NCBI GenBank assembly: GCA_017445845.1
Contig: JAFSRY010000099.1
Location: 1-50,816, forward strand
Source: Prevotella sp.
GTDB taxonomy: Bacteria > Bacteroidota > Bacteroidia > Bacteroidales > Bacteroidaceae
Direction of reading: 5' to 3'
Length of the DNA: 50,816 nucleotides
The notes under the pieces: model-generated
Database searches by the model: none
What the model saw: the letters and a program-made list of their open reading frames with translations, nothing else
What the model was told of the DNA's origin: nothing
Program-made: the position numbers and the translations under genes
Shown: positions 1 to 7,924 of the stretch, piece after piece
Numbering within the stretch: the stretch's first letter is position 1
How the letters are laid out: every line of letters begins with the position of its first letter

Positions 1-252
1 GAAAGAAAATAAACTCATCGGATTAAACGGATTAAACGGATTCTTCGCAGAGAAGGAAAATCCGACAAATCCGATAAATCCGAGGAAAGAAAATAAACTC
101 ATCGGATTAAACGGATTAAACGGATTCTTCGCAGAGAAGGAAAATCCGACAAATCCGATAAATCCGAGGAAAGAAAATAAACTCATCGGATTAAACGGAT
201 TAAACGGATTCTTCGCAGAGAAGTAAAAATCCGAGAAATCCGCTCAATCCGA
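1..252. repeat. 84-bp tandem repeat, three copies
   Basis: Two identical 84-bp units (1-84, 85-168) are followed by a third that diverges in its last 40 bases (169-252). The window edge may cut further copies. Each unit has a left arm made of 9-bp steps of the type CGGATTAAA and a right arm of 9-bp steps of the type AAATCCGAT in the opposite sense, around a short centre (TTCTTCGCAGAGAAG, itself an inverted repeat). A transcript could therefore fold into a long imperfect hairpin. No open frame of note runs through it. From 253 to 320 nothing else is recognised. Confidence 0.9.
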
Positions 253-320
253 TGATAAAAAAATAGACATCACAATGACTATTGCATCAGCTACTATGGA
301 GAAAACTATGACATCAAAAA

Positions 321-386
321 GTAAATTCGCCGATTTTGGTCAGTAAATTCGCCGATTTTGGTCAGCAAATTCGCCGATTTTACTTT
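321..386. repeat. 22-bp tandem repeat, three copies (core TCGGCGA type)
   Basis: Three abutting 22-bp units start at 321, 343 and 365. The first two are identical and the third differs at its ends. Read on the minus strand each unit is TGACCAAAAT, a 7-bp core CGGCGAA, then TTTAC. The centre is an imperfect palindrome. The same flanks with another core occur at 42690-42799. There are no spacers, so this is not a CRISPR array. Confidence 0.9.
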
Positions 387-419
387 AAGAAGTCTTAGCT
401 TCGGCTGAGGCAACTCATA

Positions 420-551
420 GGAACGGCAAGCAGAAAGCTAAGGAACGGCAAGCAGAAAGCTAAGGAACGGCAAGCAGAATGCTAAGGAATGACAAGCAGA
501 AATCAAAGGAATGACAAACAAGTAGCAATGATATGACAAAAGAAAAAGCAA
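420..551. repeat. 22-bp tandem repeat running into a start codon
   Basis: Units begin at 420, 442 and 464 (GGAACGGCAAGCAGAAAGCT then AA, nearly identical). They continue with increasing divergence at 486 and 508 (GGAATGACAA...). A sixth, degenerate unit at 530-551 matches about 13 of 22 positions of the fourth unit and contains the ATG of the following channel gene at 533. Bases 387-419 between this array and the previous one show no clear feature. Confidence 0.8.
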
Positions 552-2023
552 TCATCGTGATGGTGTTCAGTGCCATCGTGACTGTCGGAAGACCAGCGTC
601 TCTTGCTGGTGAACACCACCGGCTGACACTGCAGGAGACCATTGAGCGGGCTCGCCGGAACAGCGTCGAAGCCCAGCAGGCCCTGACCGAGCTTCGCGCT
701 GCCTACTGGCAGTATCGGGCCCATAAGGCCGACCTGCTGCCTGAGGTGTCGCTCTCGGCCACGCTGCCCTCGTATAGCAAGCAGTATAATGCCTACCAGA
801 CGGCCGACGGCAGCTATACCTTCGTGCGCTCGAACTACTTAGAGACCACGGGGACCATCAATGCCACGCAGCGCATCTGGCAGACGGGCGGCACGCTGAC
901 GCTGTCTTCCTCGATAGACTACCTGCGCCAATACGGTGAGGATGGCGGCCGGCGCTACATGGCCATCCCGCTCCGACTGACGCTCAGCCAGCGTCTGTTC
1001 GGTGTGAACGACGTGAAGTGGGCGCGCCGCATTGAGCCCTTCCGCTACCGCGAGGCGAAGGCCAACTACCTGGCGGCGACGGAAGGGGTCACCATTCAGG
1101 CCGTCAACCTCTACTTCAACCTGCTGCTGTCGAAGGAGAACCTCTCGATGGCCCGGCAGAACTATCAGAACGCCCAGCGCCTCTACGACGTGGCACTGGC
1201 GAAGCGGGAGATGGGTATCATCAGCGACAACGACGTGCTGCAGATGCGGCTGAACCTGCTGCAGGCGGAGAGTGCGCTGACCGACGGCCAGACCGCCGTC
1301 AGCAGTTCGCGCTTCCGCCTGGCCACATTCCTCAACCTGACTGACAGCGTCGACATCGACACCGTGGTGCCCGAGCTGGCAATGACGGCCGACGTGAGCT
1401 ATCCCCTGGCCCTGCAGAAGGCTATGGAGAACAACTCCCTGCAGCGGCGGTTGCACCGGCAGCGCATGGAAGCCGACTACAGCGTGGCATCCGCCCGCAG
1501 CAACCAGCGCAGCGTCAACGTCTATGTCAGCGTGGGATATACCGGCCAGGACCGTCGCTGGCGCGGTGCCTACTCGCCGCTGAACGAGCACCAGCGCGTG
1601 GAGGTAGGCATGAGCATACCCCTGCTGGACTGGGGACGACGCAAGGGCCGCATACGCATGGCCGAGAACAACCGTCGGACCCTGCGCAGTCAGCTGGAAC
1701 AAGAGGAGAAGACGTTCAAACAGAACCTCTTCATCCTTGTCGAGCAACTGAACAACCAGGCACGTCAGCTGCGCATCGCCAACGAGGCCGACAGCATAGC
1801 GCGCCGACGCTACGACACCAACGTGAAGACCTTCGTGGCAGGCACCATCAGCACTCTTGAACTCAACGACGCGCAGAACAGCAAGGACGCTGCCCGCCGT
1901 CAACGCATCCAGCAGATGTATGAATTCTGGAACCTCTACTATGAACTGCGCAGCATCACCCTGTGGGATTTCGAGAAAAATACATATATTGATGCCGACT
2001 TCGAAGCGTTAATAAAAAAATGA
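533..2023 (+). CDS. TolC-family outer membrane efflux protein
   Basis: This 496-residue protein has an N-terminal hydrophobic signal segment (about residues 7-25), then the two helical repeats of the outer membrane efflux protein family. Visible family features are the opening LTLQETIERARRNSVE, long coiled-coil helices rich in Q, N, A and R, and the second-repeat segment VEVGMSIPLLDWGRRKGRIR. The family forms trimeric outer membrane and periplasmic tunnels working with HlyD-type adaptors and ABC or RND pumps. No pump is adjacent on this side of the window, so its partners may lie to the left. A sigma-54 regulator and histidine kinase follow in the same direction, a grouping often seen with Bacteroidetes ABC/HlyD/TolC exporters. 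The start at 533 lies inside a 22-bp repeat unit. An internal ATG at residue 10 would also leave a signal segment. Confidence 0.9.
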   Translation: MTKEKAIIVMVFSAIVTVGRPASLAGEHHRLTLQETIERARRNSVEAQQALTELRAAYWQYRAHKADLLPEVSLSATLPSYSKQYNAYQTADGSYTFVRSNYLETTGTINATQRIWQTGGTLTLSSSIDYLRQYGEDGGRRYMAIPLRLTLSQRLFGVNDVKWARRIEPFRYREAKANYLAATEGVTIQAVNLYFNLLLSKENLSMARQNYQNAQRLYDVALAKREMGIISDNDVLQMRLNLLQAESALTDGQTAVSSSRFRLATFLNLTDSVDIDTVVPELAMTADVSYPLALQKAMENNSLQRRLHRQRMEADYSVASARSNQRSVNVYVSVGYTGQDRRWRGAYSPLNEHQRVEVGMSIPLLDWGRRKGRIRMAENNRRTLRSQLEQEEKTFKQNLFILVEQLNNQARQLRIANEADSIARRRYDTNVKTFVAGTISTLELNDAQNSKDAARRQRIQQMYEFWNLYYELRSITLWDFEKNTYIDADFEALIKK

Positions 2024-2085
2024 TACTACCTTAAGATAAGGTACTTCCATTCGTAAGAACAAGCGTAAAAAACTTCGTCATTTCT

Positions 2086-2116
2086 TTTGTTTTTCGCTCA
2101 TTTAATCGTACCTTTG
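2086..2116 (+). promoter_or_regulatory. Bacteroidetes-type promoter, upstream copy
   Basis: TTTG (2086-2089), 19 bp, then TACCTTTG (2109-2116). It belongs to a 50-bp block (2067-2116) that is repeated almost exactly at 2154-2203. Just before it, TACCTTA-AGA-TAAGGTA (2027-2043) is a perfect 7-bp dyad that could be an operator or a weak hairpin after the channel gene. Confidence 0.75.
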
Positions 2117-2171
2117 ACTTCGTCGAAAGTACTACCGTTCGGAAAACCAAAGAAAAAACTTCGTCTGTTTC

Positions 2172-2202
2172 TTTGTTTTTCGCTCATTTAATCGTACCTT
2201 TG
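2172..2202 (+). promoter_or_regulatory. Bacteroidetes-type promoter, proximal copy
   Basis: TTTG (2172-2175), 19 bp, then TACCTTTG (2195-2202). The regulator ATG begins at 2207, only 4 bp after the box, so a transcript from this copy would be essentially leaderless. The upstream copy would give a leader of roughly 90 nt. Confidence 0.8.
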
Positions 2203-2206
2203 TCCC

Positions 2207-3586
2207 ATGATACTTATAGTAGACGACGACCGTGGCATTCGCACTTCGCTCCGCCTGTTGCTTGAACGCAACGGCTACGAAGTGGCAGAGGCCAAGAACA
2301 AACAAGAGGCGATGAACATCGTGTGGAACCAACCGCCGGAGCTCATCCTCATGGACATGAACTTCTCGCCCCTGACAACGGGCGAGGAGGGACTGCAGCT
2401 GCTTCGGCAAGTGAAGGAAACCAACCCTTTAATTCCTGTCATCCTTATGACGGCATGGGGCAGCATCGAACTGGCCGTGAGGGGAATGAAGACCGGTGCC
2501 TCCGACTTCATTACGAAACCTTGGAACAACAGCCTGTTGCTGCGTCGCATCGAGACCACCCTGCGTCTGTCTGCACGGCAGGCTACAGCTGACGGTCGTA
2601 TCCCCTCGTCTTTTCCCTTGTCTTCTCCGCAGACTGTGGCATCGTCACTGCCCAGTCCTGCCATCATTGGCCGTTCGCCCCAGCTGCTGAAGGTAATGGA
2701 GACCATCAGCCTCATTGCGCCCACCAACGCCAGCGTGCTCATCACCGGCGAGAGCGGAACGGGAAAGGAACTCATTGCCCAGACCCTTCACCAGCAGAGC
2801 CAGCGGGCGAAGAAACCGTTTGTCAAGGTCAACCTCGGCGGCATGTCGCAGTCGCTCTTCGAGAGTGAGATGTTCGGCTATCGGAAAGGAGCCTTCACGG
2901 GAGCTGTCGGCGACCGCAAAGGGCGCTTCGAGATGGCCGACGGCGGAACCATCTTCCTCGATGAGATTGGCGACCTGGACATGGGCAGTCAGGTGAAGCT
3001 GCTGCGAGTTCTTCAGGAACAGACCTTCGAGCCCCTTGGCACCAGTAAGCCCTTGCAGGTTGATGTGCGGGTAGTCTCGGCCACCAACGCCCCTCTGCAA
3101 CAGCTCATTCAGGAAGGCCGCTTCCGTGAGGACCTGTTCTACCGCATCAACCTCATCAGTGTCCACCTGCCTGCCCTGCGCGAACGTCCCGAGGACATTC
3201 CTCTTCTGGTCAACCATTTCACCCGACAGGCTGCCAAAGCCAATGCCCTTCCTATGGCCGACATTGCCGACGATGCCATCGACTATCTGAGGACACTGAC
3301 CTATCCCGGTAACATCCGCCAACTGAAAAACCTTGTAGAGCGCACCGTACTCATCAGCCGCCGGCAGCTGCTGACACGCCGGGACTTTGAGCGTCAGGTG
3401 GTCCTGGACCCGCAGCTGTCGGCACCCGTGACTCATGGCATGGGTACCCTCGACGAGCAGGAGCGCGATGCCATTGTCAGGATGCTGGAGCAGCACAATA
3501 ACAACATCAGTCGTGTCGCCGAGGCACTCGGCATCAGCCGCGGTGCCCTATACAGGAGAATGGAGAAATATAACATCAAGCCATGA
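2207..3586 (+). CDS. Sigma-54-dependent response regulator (NtrC/AtoC family)
   Basis: This 459-residue protein activates sigma-54 promoters when phosphorylated. The receiver domain (about 1-120) has the acidic pocket D6-D8 and phospho-acceptor D50 (LILMDMNF). The AAA+ domain has Walker A GESGTGKE at about 181-188, the sigma-54 contact loop GAFTGA at 228-233 and the Walker B segment GGTIFLDEIGDL. The C-terminus is a Fis-type helix-turn-helix (SRVAEALGISRGALYRRM). The stop overlaps the start of the kinase gene (ATGA), so the two are translated together. Its likely targets are envelope export genes such as the channel gene upstream. This is inferred from position, and no -24/-12 site was found in the window. 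Confidence 0.95.
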   Translation: MILIVDDDRGIRTSLRLLLERNGYEVAEAKNKQEAMNIVWNQPPELILMDMNFSPLTTGEEGLQLLRQVKETNPLIPVILMTAWGSIELAVRGMKTGASDFITKPWNNSLLLRRIETTLRLSARQATADGRIPSSFPLSSPQTVASSLPSPAIIGRSPQLLKVMETISLIAPTNASVLITGESGTGKELIAQTLHQQSQRAKKPFVKVNLGGMSQSLFESEMFGYRKGAFTGAVGDRKGRFEMADGGTIFLDEIGDLDMGSQVKLLRVLQEQTFEPLGTSKPLQVDVRVVSATNAPLQQLIQEGRFREDLFYRINLISVHLPALRERPEDIPLLVNHFTRQAAKANALPMADIADDAIDYLRTLTYPGNIRQLKNLVERTVLISRRQLLTRRDFERQVVLDPQLSAPVTHGMGTLDEQERDAIVRMLEQHNNNISRVAEALGISRGALYRRMEKYNIKP

Positions 3587-4815
3587 ACACCGCCTATATC
3601 CTTATTGCTGTCGCCATCGTCGCCATTGTGCTCACCCTTCGTCTGCACCGGCACTACCGGAAGACGCTGAGAGCCATCGACAGCGGCTTCGAACTGCTGC
3701 GCACGCGCGACACCAGCAGCCGACTGGCCCGCAGCGGCAATGCCGATATAGACAAGATACGCGATACTTTTAACAATATGCTGGCGGAACTGAAAGCCAG
3801 CAAGGAACAGGTGTTGGAACAGAACAACCTGCTCAATCTGTTGGTGGGCGTGTCGCCAATGGGCATCATCATGCTCGACTTCGACGAGCACATCGTCAGC
3901 ATGAACCCTGCAGCGCGACAGTTTCTGGAATGTCCGGACAATGTCGTGGGCAAACGCATCGGCGAACTGCCGTCGGCCATTGCCCAACGCATGAGTCAGC
4001 TCAACGAGAAGAAGGCTGAAACCTTCACCACCAACAATGCACATATATTTAAATGTACGCGCGCGACGTTCATCGACCGAGGCTCCCATCATCCCTTCTT
4101 CCTCATAGAAAGCCTGACGGAAGACGTGATGGCCGCCGAGAAGAAAGCCTACGAGAAAGTCATCCGTATGATAGCCCACGAGGTGAACAATTCTACGGCG
4201 ACGATGATGTCGATACTCGATATGATCGGTTCAGACCTGCAGGGTTTCAGCGAAGACACCAGTGATATTGGCAAGCTGTTGCAAGTGTGCAGCGAGCGCA
4301 GCCAGGCCATGACCGACTTCATCAGCAGGCTGGCCGAAGTGGTGAAGATTCCCGATCCCATTGTGAAACCTGTCGCCGTGAACAGTCTGGTGGAAGACAA
4401 TGCGCAGTTTCTCGAGTCGCAATGTGTGGCGCAGAACGTTGCCATCGGCATACGGCTGAGCCATCGGAATCCGTTGGTGCAGGCCGATGCAGCCCTGATG
4501 AGTCAGGTGTTGATAAATATCGTGAAAAACGCCATTGAGAGCATTGTGACCCTGACGGAAGAAAAGCCCGGCCATCAGGGCATTGTAAGAATAGAAACTA
4601 CCGATGAGGGTAATATCACCGTCACGGACAATGGCAAAGGCATCTCGCCTGACGTTGAGCAGAAGATATTCACTCCCTTCTTCTCTACCAAGCCTACGGG
4701 CAACGGCCTTGGACTGCTGTTCGTACGCGAGGTCTTGACCCGTCATCGTTCCACCTTCTCTCTGAAGACCGTCGACGCCGAAACAATCTTCACCCTACGG
4801 CTGCCACAGGGTTAG
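3583..4815 (+). CDS. Sensor histidine kinase (NtrY/AtoS-like)
   Basis: This 410-residue kinase is the partner of the sigma-54 regulator, whose gene it overlaps by 4 bp. It has a single N-terminal membrane helix (about residues 4-22) followed by a HAMP-like linker. A PAS-like sensor follows at about 85-190 (MGIIMLDFDEHIVSMNPAAR). The H-box is MIAHEVNNSTATMM with phospho-acceptor H199. The HATPase domain shows the N box (INIVKNAIESI), G1 (VTDNGKGI) and G2 (GNGLGLLFVREVL). Only one membrane helix is visible, so the sensed signal is probably cytoplasmic or membrane-associated. The gene is closed by a hairpin terminator at 4848-4875. Confidence 0.93.
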   Translation: MNTAYILIAVAIVAIVLTLRLHRHYRKTLRAIDSGFELLRTRDTSSRLARSGNADIDKIRDTFNNMLAELKASKEQVLEQNNLLNLLVGVSPMGIIMLDFDEHIVSMNPAARQFLECPDNVVGKRIGELPSAIAQRMSQLNEKKAETFTTNNAHIFKCTRATFIDRGSHHPFFLIESLTEDVMAAEKKAYEKVIRMIAHEVNNSTATMMSILDMIGSDLQGFSEDTSDIGKLLQVCSERSQAMTDFISRLAEVVKIPDPIVKPVAVNSLVEDNAQFLESQCVAQNVAIGIRLSHRNPLVQADAALMSQVLINIVKNAIESIVTLTEEKPGHQGIVRIETTDEGNITVTDNGKGISPDVEQKIFTPFFSTKPTGNGLGLLFVREVLTRHRSTFSLKTVDAETIFTLRLPQG

Positions 4816-4847
4816 AACAGCGTCACTACCTGTGATAGTCGTTTTTA

Positions 4848-4875
4848 CTTATCTGAAGCGGTAGATAAGTTTTTT
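4848..4875 (+). terminator. Rho-independent terminator after the two-component operon
   Basis: CTTATCT (4848-4854), 8-nt loop, AGATAAG (4863-4869), then six T. The hairpin lies inside the last codons and stop of the convergent GT25 gene, so the same DNA codes on one strand and terminates on the other. Confidence 0.65.
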
Positions 4876-5580
4876 ATAGAACAGTTTCAGATGCCATGTC
4901 CACATGCGGTAGCGCTGTCTGCGTGCCGATTTCTTACTGATGCTCGACGCAAAGAGTCCCGTGTGGGTGCCCTGGGTGGCAATGGTGGGGTGGCACCAAT
5001 AGTAGGGCAGGGCAATGCGTTCGATAAGGGCCCTATGCAGAAGGTCGATGGGCAGGTCGCAACGGTGGGCATCTACATAGTCGAGTATCATCCGGGCCGC
5101 ACCGCGGCTGTAGTAGATGCATCCCGCAAACCGGTCTTTACGGGCAGGGTATAGGTGTTGGCCGCGACGGCGCTGACTGCCGGGAACAAAGTTCAGGCTG
5201 CTGTCTTCAAAAGAGATGAGGACGTTGTTGAGCTGCCGGCTTTCTATCTCTTCCATGCACTCGGCAAAGACCTTTTCGAAGTTCTTATAGAGTATCATGT
5301 CGTCTTCTAATACCACAGCTCCTTCGAGTTCGTGGCCGATGATATACTGGCAGGCCAGCAAGTGCTTCATGGCACAGGATGTAGCTGCCGAGGGCTGGTG
5401 CATCTGGCCCGTGAAATATCGGTCGAGGACTTCAGGTGACAAATCGTCGCGGTCGCCATCGAGAATGAATTGAAAGGGCAGTCCGCGTCGGTTGAGTTGG
5501 TTCCGGATGTGCGCTTCACGGTCTTCATATCCTTTTCTGACGTGGAGCACCAACAGGGTAGGAGGTGTAAAAGCGGTCAT
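4849..5580 (-). CDS. Glycosyltransferase family 25 protein
   Basis: This 243-residue protein has no signal peptide. Family signs are the N-terminal LLVLHVRKGYEDREAHIRNQ (the GT25 start with a conserved Arg), FQFILDGDRDD, and the acceptor/metal region GAVVLEDDMILYKNFEKVF (DxD-like EDD). GT25 enzymes add sugars, often galactose, to lipooligosaccharide or glycans at the cytoplasmic face, so a role in surface glycan synthesis is likely. The acceptor cannot be told. It is translationally coupled to the upstream HD-domain gene (ATGA overlap at 5577-5580). The C-terminus is basic. Confidence 0.85.
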   Translation of the reverse strand: MTAFTPPTLLVLHVRKGYEDREAHIRNQLNRRGLPFQFILDGDRDDLSPEVLDRYFTGQMHQPSAATSCAMKHLLACQYIIGHELEGAVVLEDDMILYKNFEKVFAECMEEIESRQLNNVLISFEDSSLNFVPGSQRRRGQHLYPARKDRFAGCIYYSRGAARMILDYVDAHRCDLPIDLLHRALIERIALPYYWCHPTIATQGTHTGLFASSISKKSARRQRYRMWTWHLKLFYKKLIYRFR

Positions 5581-7655
5581 GGTTCTTTCTGTCCTTCCGT
5601 TTTAGATGTTTCCTTTTGTGCCTCAGGATAGGCTATGCGGGTGTGATAGAGTGCCTTCAGCCGCTCGATGAGCACTTGCTTGGACAGCTTGATGTCGAGG
5701 AAGGTGATGGGACAGTTGGCGAAATATCCAGCCTGCACCATGCCGTCGATGAGGCGGTTGACAAGGCCGGAGATGTTCTCTTCGGTATAGTCGGTCAGCG
5801 AGCGAGAAGCCGCTTCTACGCCATCGGCCATCATCAGCACGGCCTGTTCGCGGGTGAAGGGGTCGGGGCCGGGGTAGGAGAAGGGACGCGGGTCTACTTC
5901 CTCGTCGGGATGTTCGTTCTGGTATTTTATATAGAAGTACTTGGCCATGCCCGTGCCGTGGTGGGTGAGGATGAAGTCCTTGATGAACTGAGGCAGGCCG
6001 TAGCGGTCGGCAATCTTGACGCCTTCGGTGACATGGCTGATGATTTTCCGTGCACTCTCGGTATAGGGCATGTCGTCGTGGGGGCTTACTCCCGCCTGGT
6101 TCTCCGTGAAGTAGACGGGGTCGGCCATTTTCCCTATGTCGTGGTACAGGGCACCGGTACGCACCAGTAGGGCATTGGCTCCGATGCGCCGGGCGATCTC
6201 TGCGGCCAGGTTGCCGACGGTGATAGAGTGTTGGAAGGTTCCCGGAGCTACTTCTGAGAGTTCGCGGAGGGCCCCTCGGTTGGTATCGGATAATTCGAAG
6301 AGACTGACGTCGGAAGTAAATCCGAAGAGCTTTTCGAAGACATACATCAAGGGGTAGGAGAGAAGCAGCAGGATGCCGCTGACGATGAGATACTTATACA
6401 TGTATCCGCCGAGCTTGTCGATGTTGTCGGTCTGGATGAGCTGTATGGCAAAGCAGATGAGGATGGCGGCAGCGGTGACGAGGATGGCCGACTTGAAGAG
6501 CTGCGACCGACTGGACAGTTCGCGCAGGGAATAGATGGCGACGAGTCCGGCAACCAGCTGTATGACGATGAACTCATAGTGATAGCCCACGGCAAGGCTG
6601 CACAGGAGTATCATGATGACATGGGTGAAGAAGGCTGTTCGGGAGTCCATGAAGACGCGCACGAAAATGGGCACCATCGACAGCGGCAGCAGGTAGATGT
6701 TAAGGATGTTGTTGCGCATCATCAGCGATACCACGACGGGGAAGAGGGTGATGACCGAATAGAGCATCATCGTGGCCTGCGGATTGTAGAAATAGTCTTT
6801 TCGGAAGAGATAGAGGTAGAAGGTGTAGAGTACGATCATCATCACGACAAACATCAGCTGGCCGATGAAGGTCGTCGAGCGTTGTTCCATGGAGGTCTGT
6901 CGCTCGAGTTCGTCGATGTATGACTGCAGGATGATGGCGCGTTCGGCATCGACCATTTCTCCGCGGTCGATAATCTTCTGTCCTTCCTTGATGGTGTCGT
7001 TGGTGAATGGACTGACGGTGGCCAACAACGAGTCGAGTTCGTGTTGTGACGCTCCTTCGTCGTATATCAGGTTCGGCTTGACAAAGAGGGCTATGTTCAG
7101 TGTGTCTAAGCCGGATGTCTCGGTTTGCATCCGTGGGTCGTTGAGCAGAAGCTCGATGGCGGCTGTGGGCGTGAAGGTGAAGCTGACGCGATGGCTGACG
7201 GTGTCGCCGTTTTCAAGGCATCGGATGTGCTTGTCGGTCTCCGTCATCAGCTGTTTGTATTCGGCAGTGTCCATGATGCCGGCTGTATAGATGTTTTCCA
7301 GCCGTGCCGTGAGAACGCTCGCTAGTGACTCGTCAACATGGTGACGTTCCAGATAGCCTTTCAGTCCTTTCACGCGCTTCTGGCTTTCAGAGCGGGCATA
7401 TTTATAATAGGGTTGAAAATTACGGCGCACGGAGTCTTTCTCTTTTTCTATGGCTTCGGTGGTCTTGTTCACGACAAAGGGGTGGCGGGCCATGAGCAGT
7501 TCCGATTTCCAGGGGGTGTTCAGGTCGTATTGCAGTTGCTGATGTGCACCGCGCGGCATGAACCAAAGGATGAGTATGATGGAGGCACAGACAACACCGA
7601 TGCGGACGATTCTGTTGCGCCACGACTTATTCTCTGTAATGTTATATCTTGCCAT
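5577..7655 (-). CDS. 7TM-HD family phosphodiesterase (PgpH-like, c-di-AMP)
   Basis: This 692-residue membrane protein begins with a membrane helix at about residues 18-35, then a large extracytoplasmic 7TMR-HDED domain (about 40-260). Seven hydrophobic helices follow (about 265-455). The cytoplasmic HD domain has FQHSITVGNLAAEIARRI, the metal pair H505-D506 (LYHDIGKM), a downstream HH (ILTHHGTG) and D (MMADGVEA). Proteins of this architecture (PgpH) hydrolyse c-di-AMP to pApA and affect osmotic and wall homeostasis. The start at 7655 is chosen because the longer frame begins at a TTG inside the -7 box. It heads a two-gene operon with GT25. Confidence 0.92.
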   Translation of the reverse strand: MARYNITENKSWRNRIVRIGVVCASIILILWFMPRGAHQQLQYDLNTPWKSELLMARHPFVVNKTTEAIEKEKDSVRRNFQPYYKYARSESQKRVKGLKGYLERHHVDESLASVLTARLENIYTAGIMDTAEYKQLMTETDKHIRCLENGDTVSHRVSFTFTPTAAIELLLNDPRMQTETSGLDTLNIALFVKPNLIYDEGASQHELDSLLATVSPFTNDTIKEGQKIIDRGEMVDAERAIILQSYIDELERQTSMEQRSTTFIGQLMFVVMMIVLYTFYLYLFRKDYFYNPQATMMLYSVITLFPVVVSLMMRNNILNIYLLPLSMVPIFVRVFMDSRTAFFTHVIMILLCSLAVGYHYEFIVIQLVAGLVAIYSLRELSSRSQLFKSAILVTAAAILICFAIQLIQTDNIDKLGGYMYKYLIVSGILLLLSYPLMYVFEKLFGFTSDVSLFELSDTNRGALRELSEVAPGTFQHSITVGNLAAEIARRIGANALLVRTGALYHDIGKMADPVYFTENQAGVSPHDDMPYTESARKIISHVTEGVKIADRYGLPQFIKDFILTHHGTGMAKYFYIKYQNEHPDEEVDPRPFSYPGPDPFTREQAVLMMADGVEAASRSLTDYTEENISGLVNRLIDGMVQAGYFANCPITFLDIKLSKQVLIERLKALYHTRIAYPEAQKETSKTEGQKEP

Positions 7656-7679
7656 AGGCTTTTTCGGGTTTTCAATTTG

Positions 7680-7710
7680 CAAAGATAATGGTTTTTGTCT
7701 AAACTACCAA
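7680..7710 (-). promoter_or_regulatory. Promoter of the 7TM-HD gene
   Basis: Read on the minus strand: TTGG (7710-7707), 19 bp, TATCTTTG (7687-7680). The expected transcription start is near 7675, giving a leader of about 20 nt before the ATG at 7655. Confidence 0.75.
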
Positions 7711-7887
7711 GGAAATATGAGTACAAACTGAAGCGTTTGCATTTTTTAGCTTTCACATCTGCACAAAAGAAACCGTTTTTGTGCAAAAGGAGTGAATTAA
7801 ATGCACAATAAAAGTAAAAATGCGCATTTTTAGGTTAAAATTATTAAATATTGAAGGCGGGTGTGGTGACAAATGGGACAATTTATG

Positions 7888-7895
7888 TAACTTTG
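7888..7895 (+). promoter_or_regulatory. -7 box of the OmpP1/FadL gene
   Basis: TAACTTTG followed by CA fits the Bacteroidetes -7 element. The -33 region is not convincing. It rules out the more upstream ATG at 7820 as the translation start. Confidence 0.6.
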
Positions 7896-7924
7896 CAGCC
7901 AAGTTTTTTATAATTCTTTTTAAA

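Noticed and set aside
321-529. CRISPR array
   Set aside because: Units of 22 bp abut with no spacers and no cas genes are present.
839-1903. 354-codon open frame opposite the TolC gene
   Set aside because: Shadow of a GC-rich gene, low-complexity His/Val/Leu composition and no start signals or family features.
7820-7924. 35-codon N-terminal extension of the OmpP1 protein
   Set aside because: The -7 box at 7888-7895 lies within it and the signal peptide starts at 7925.
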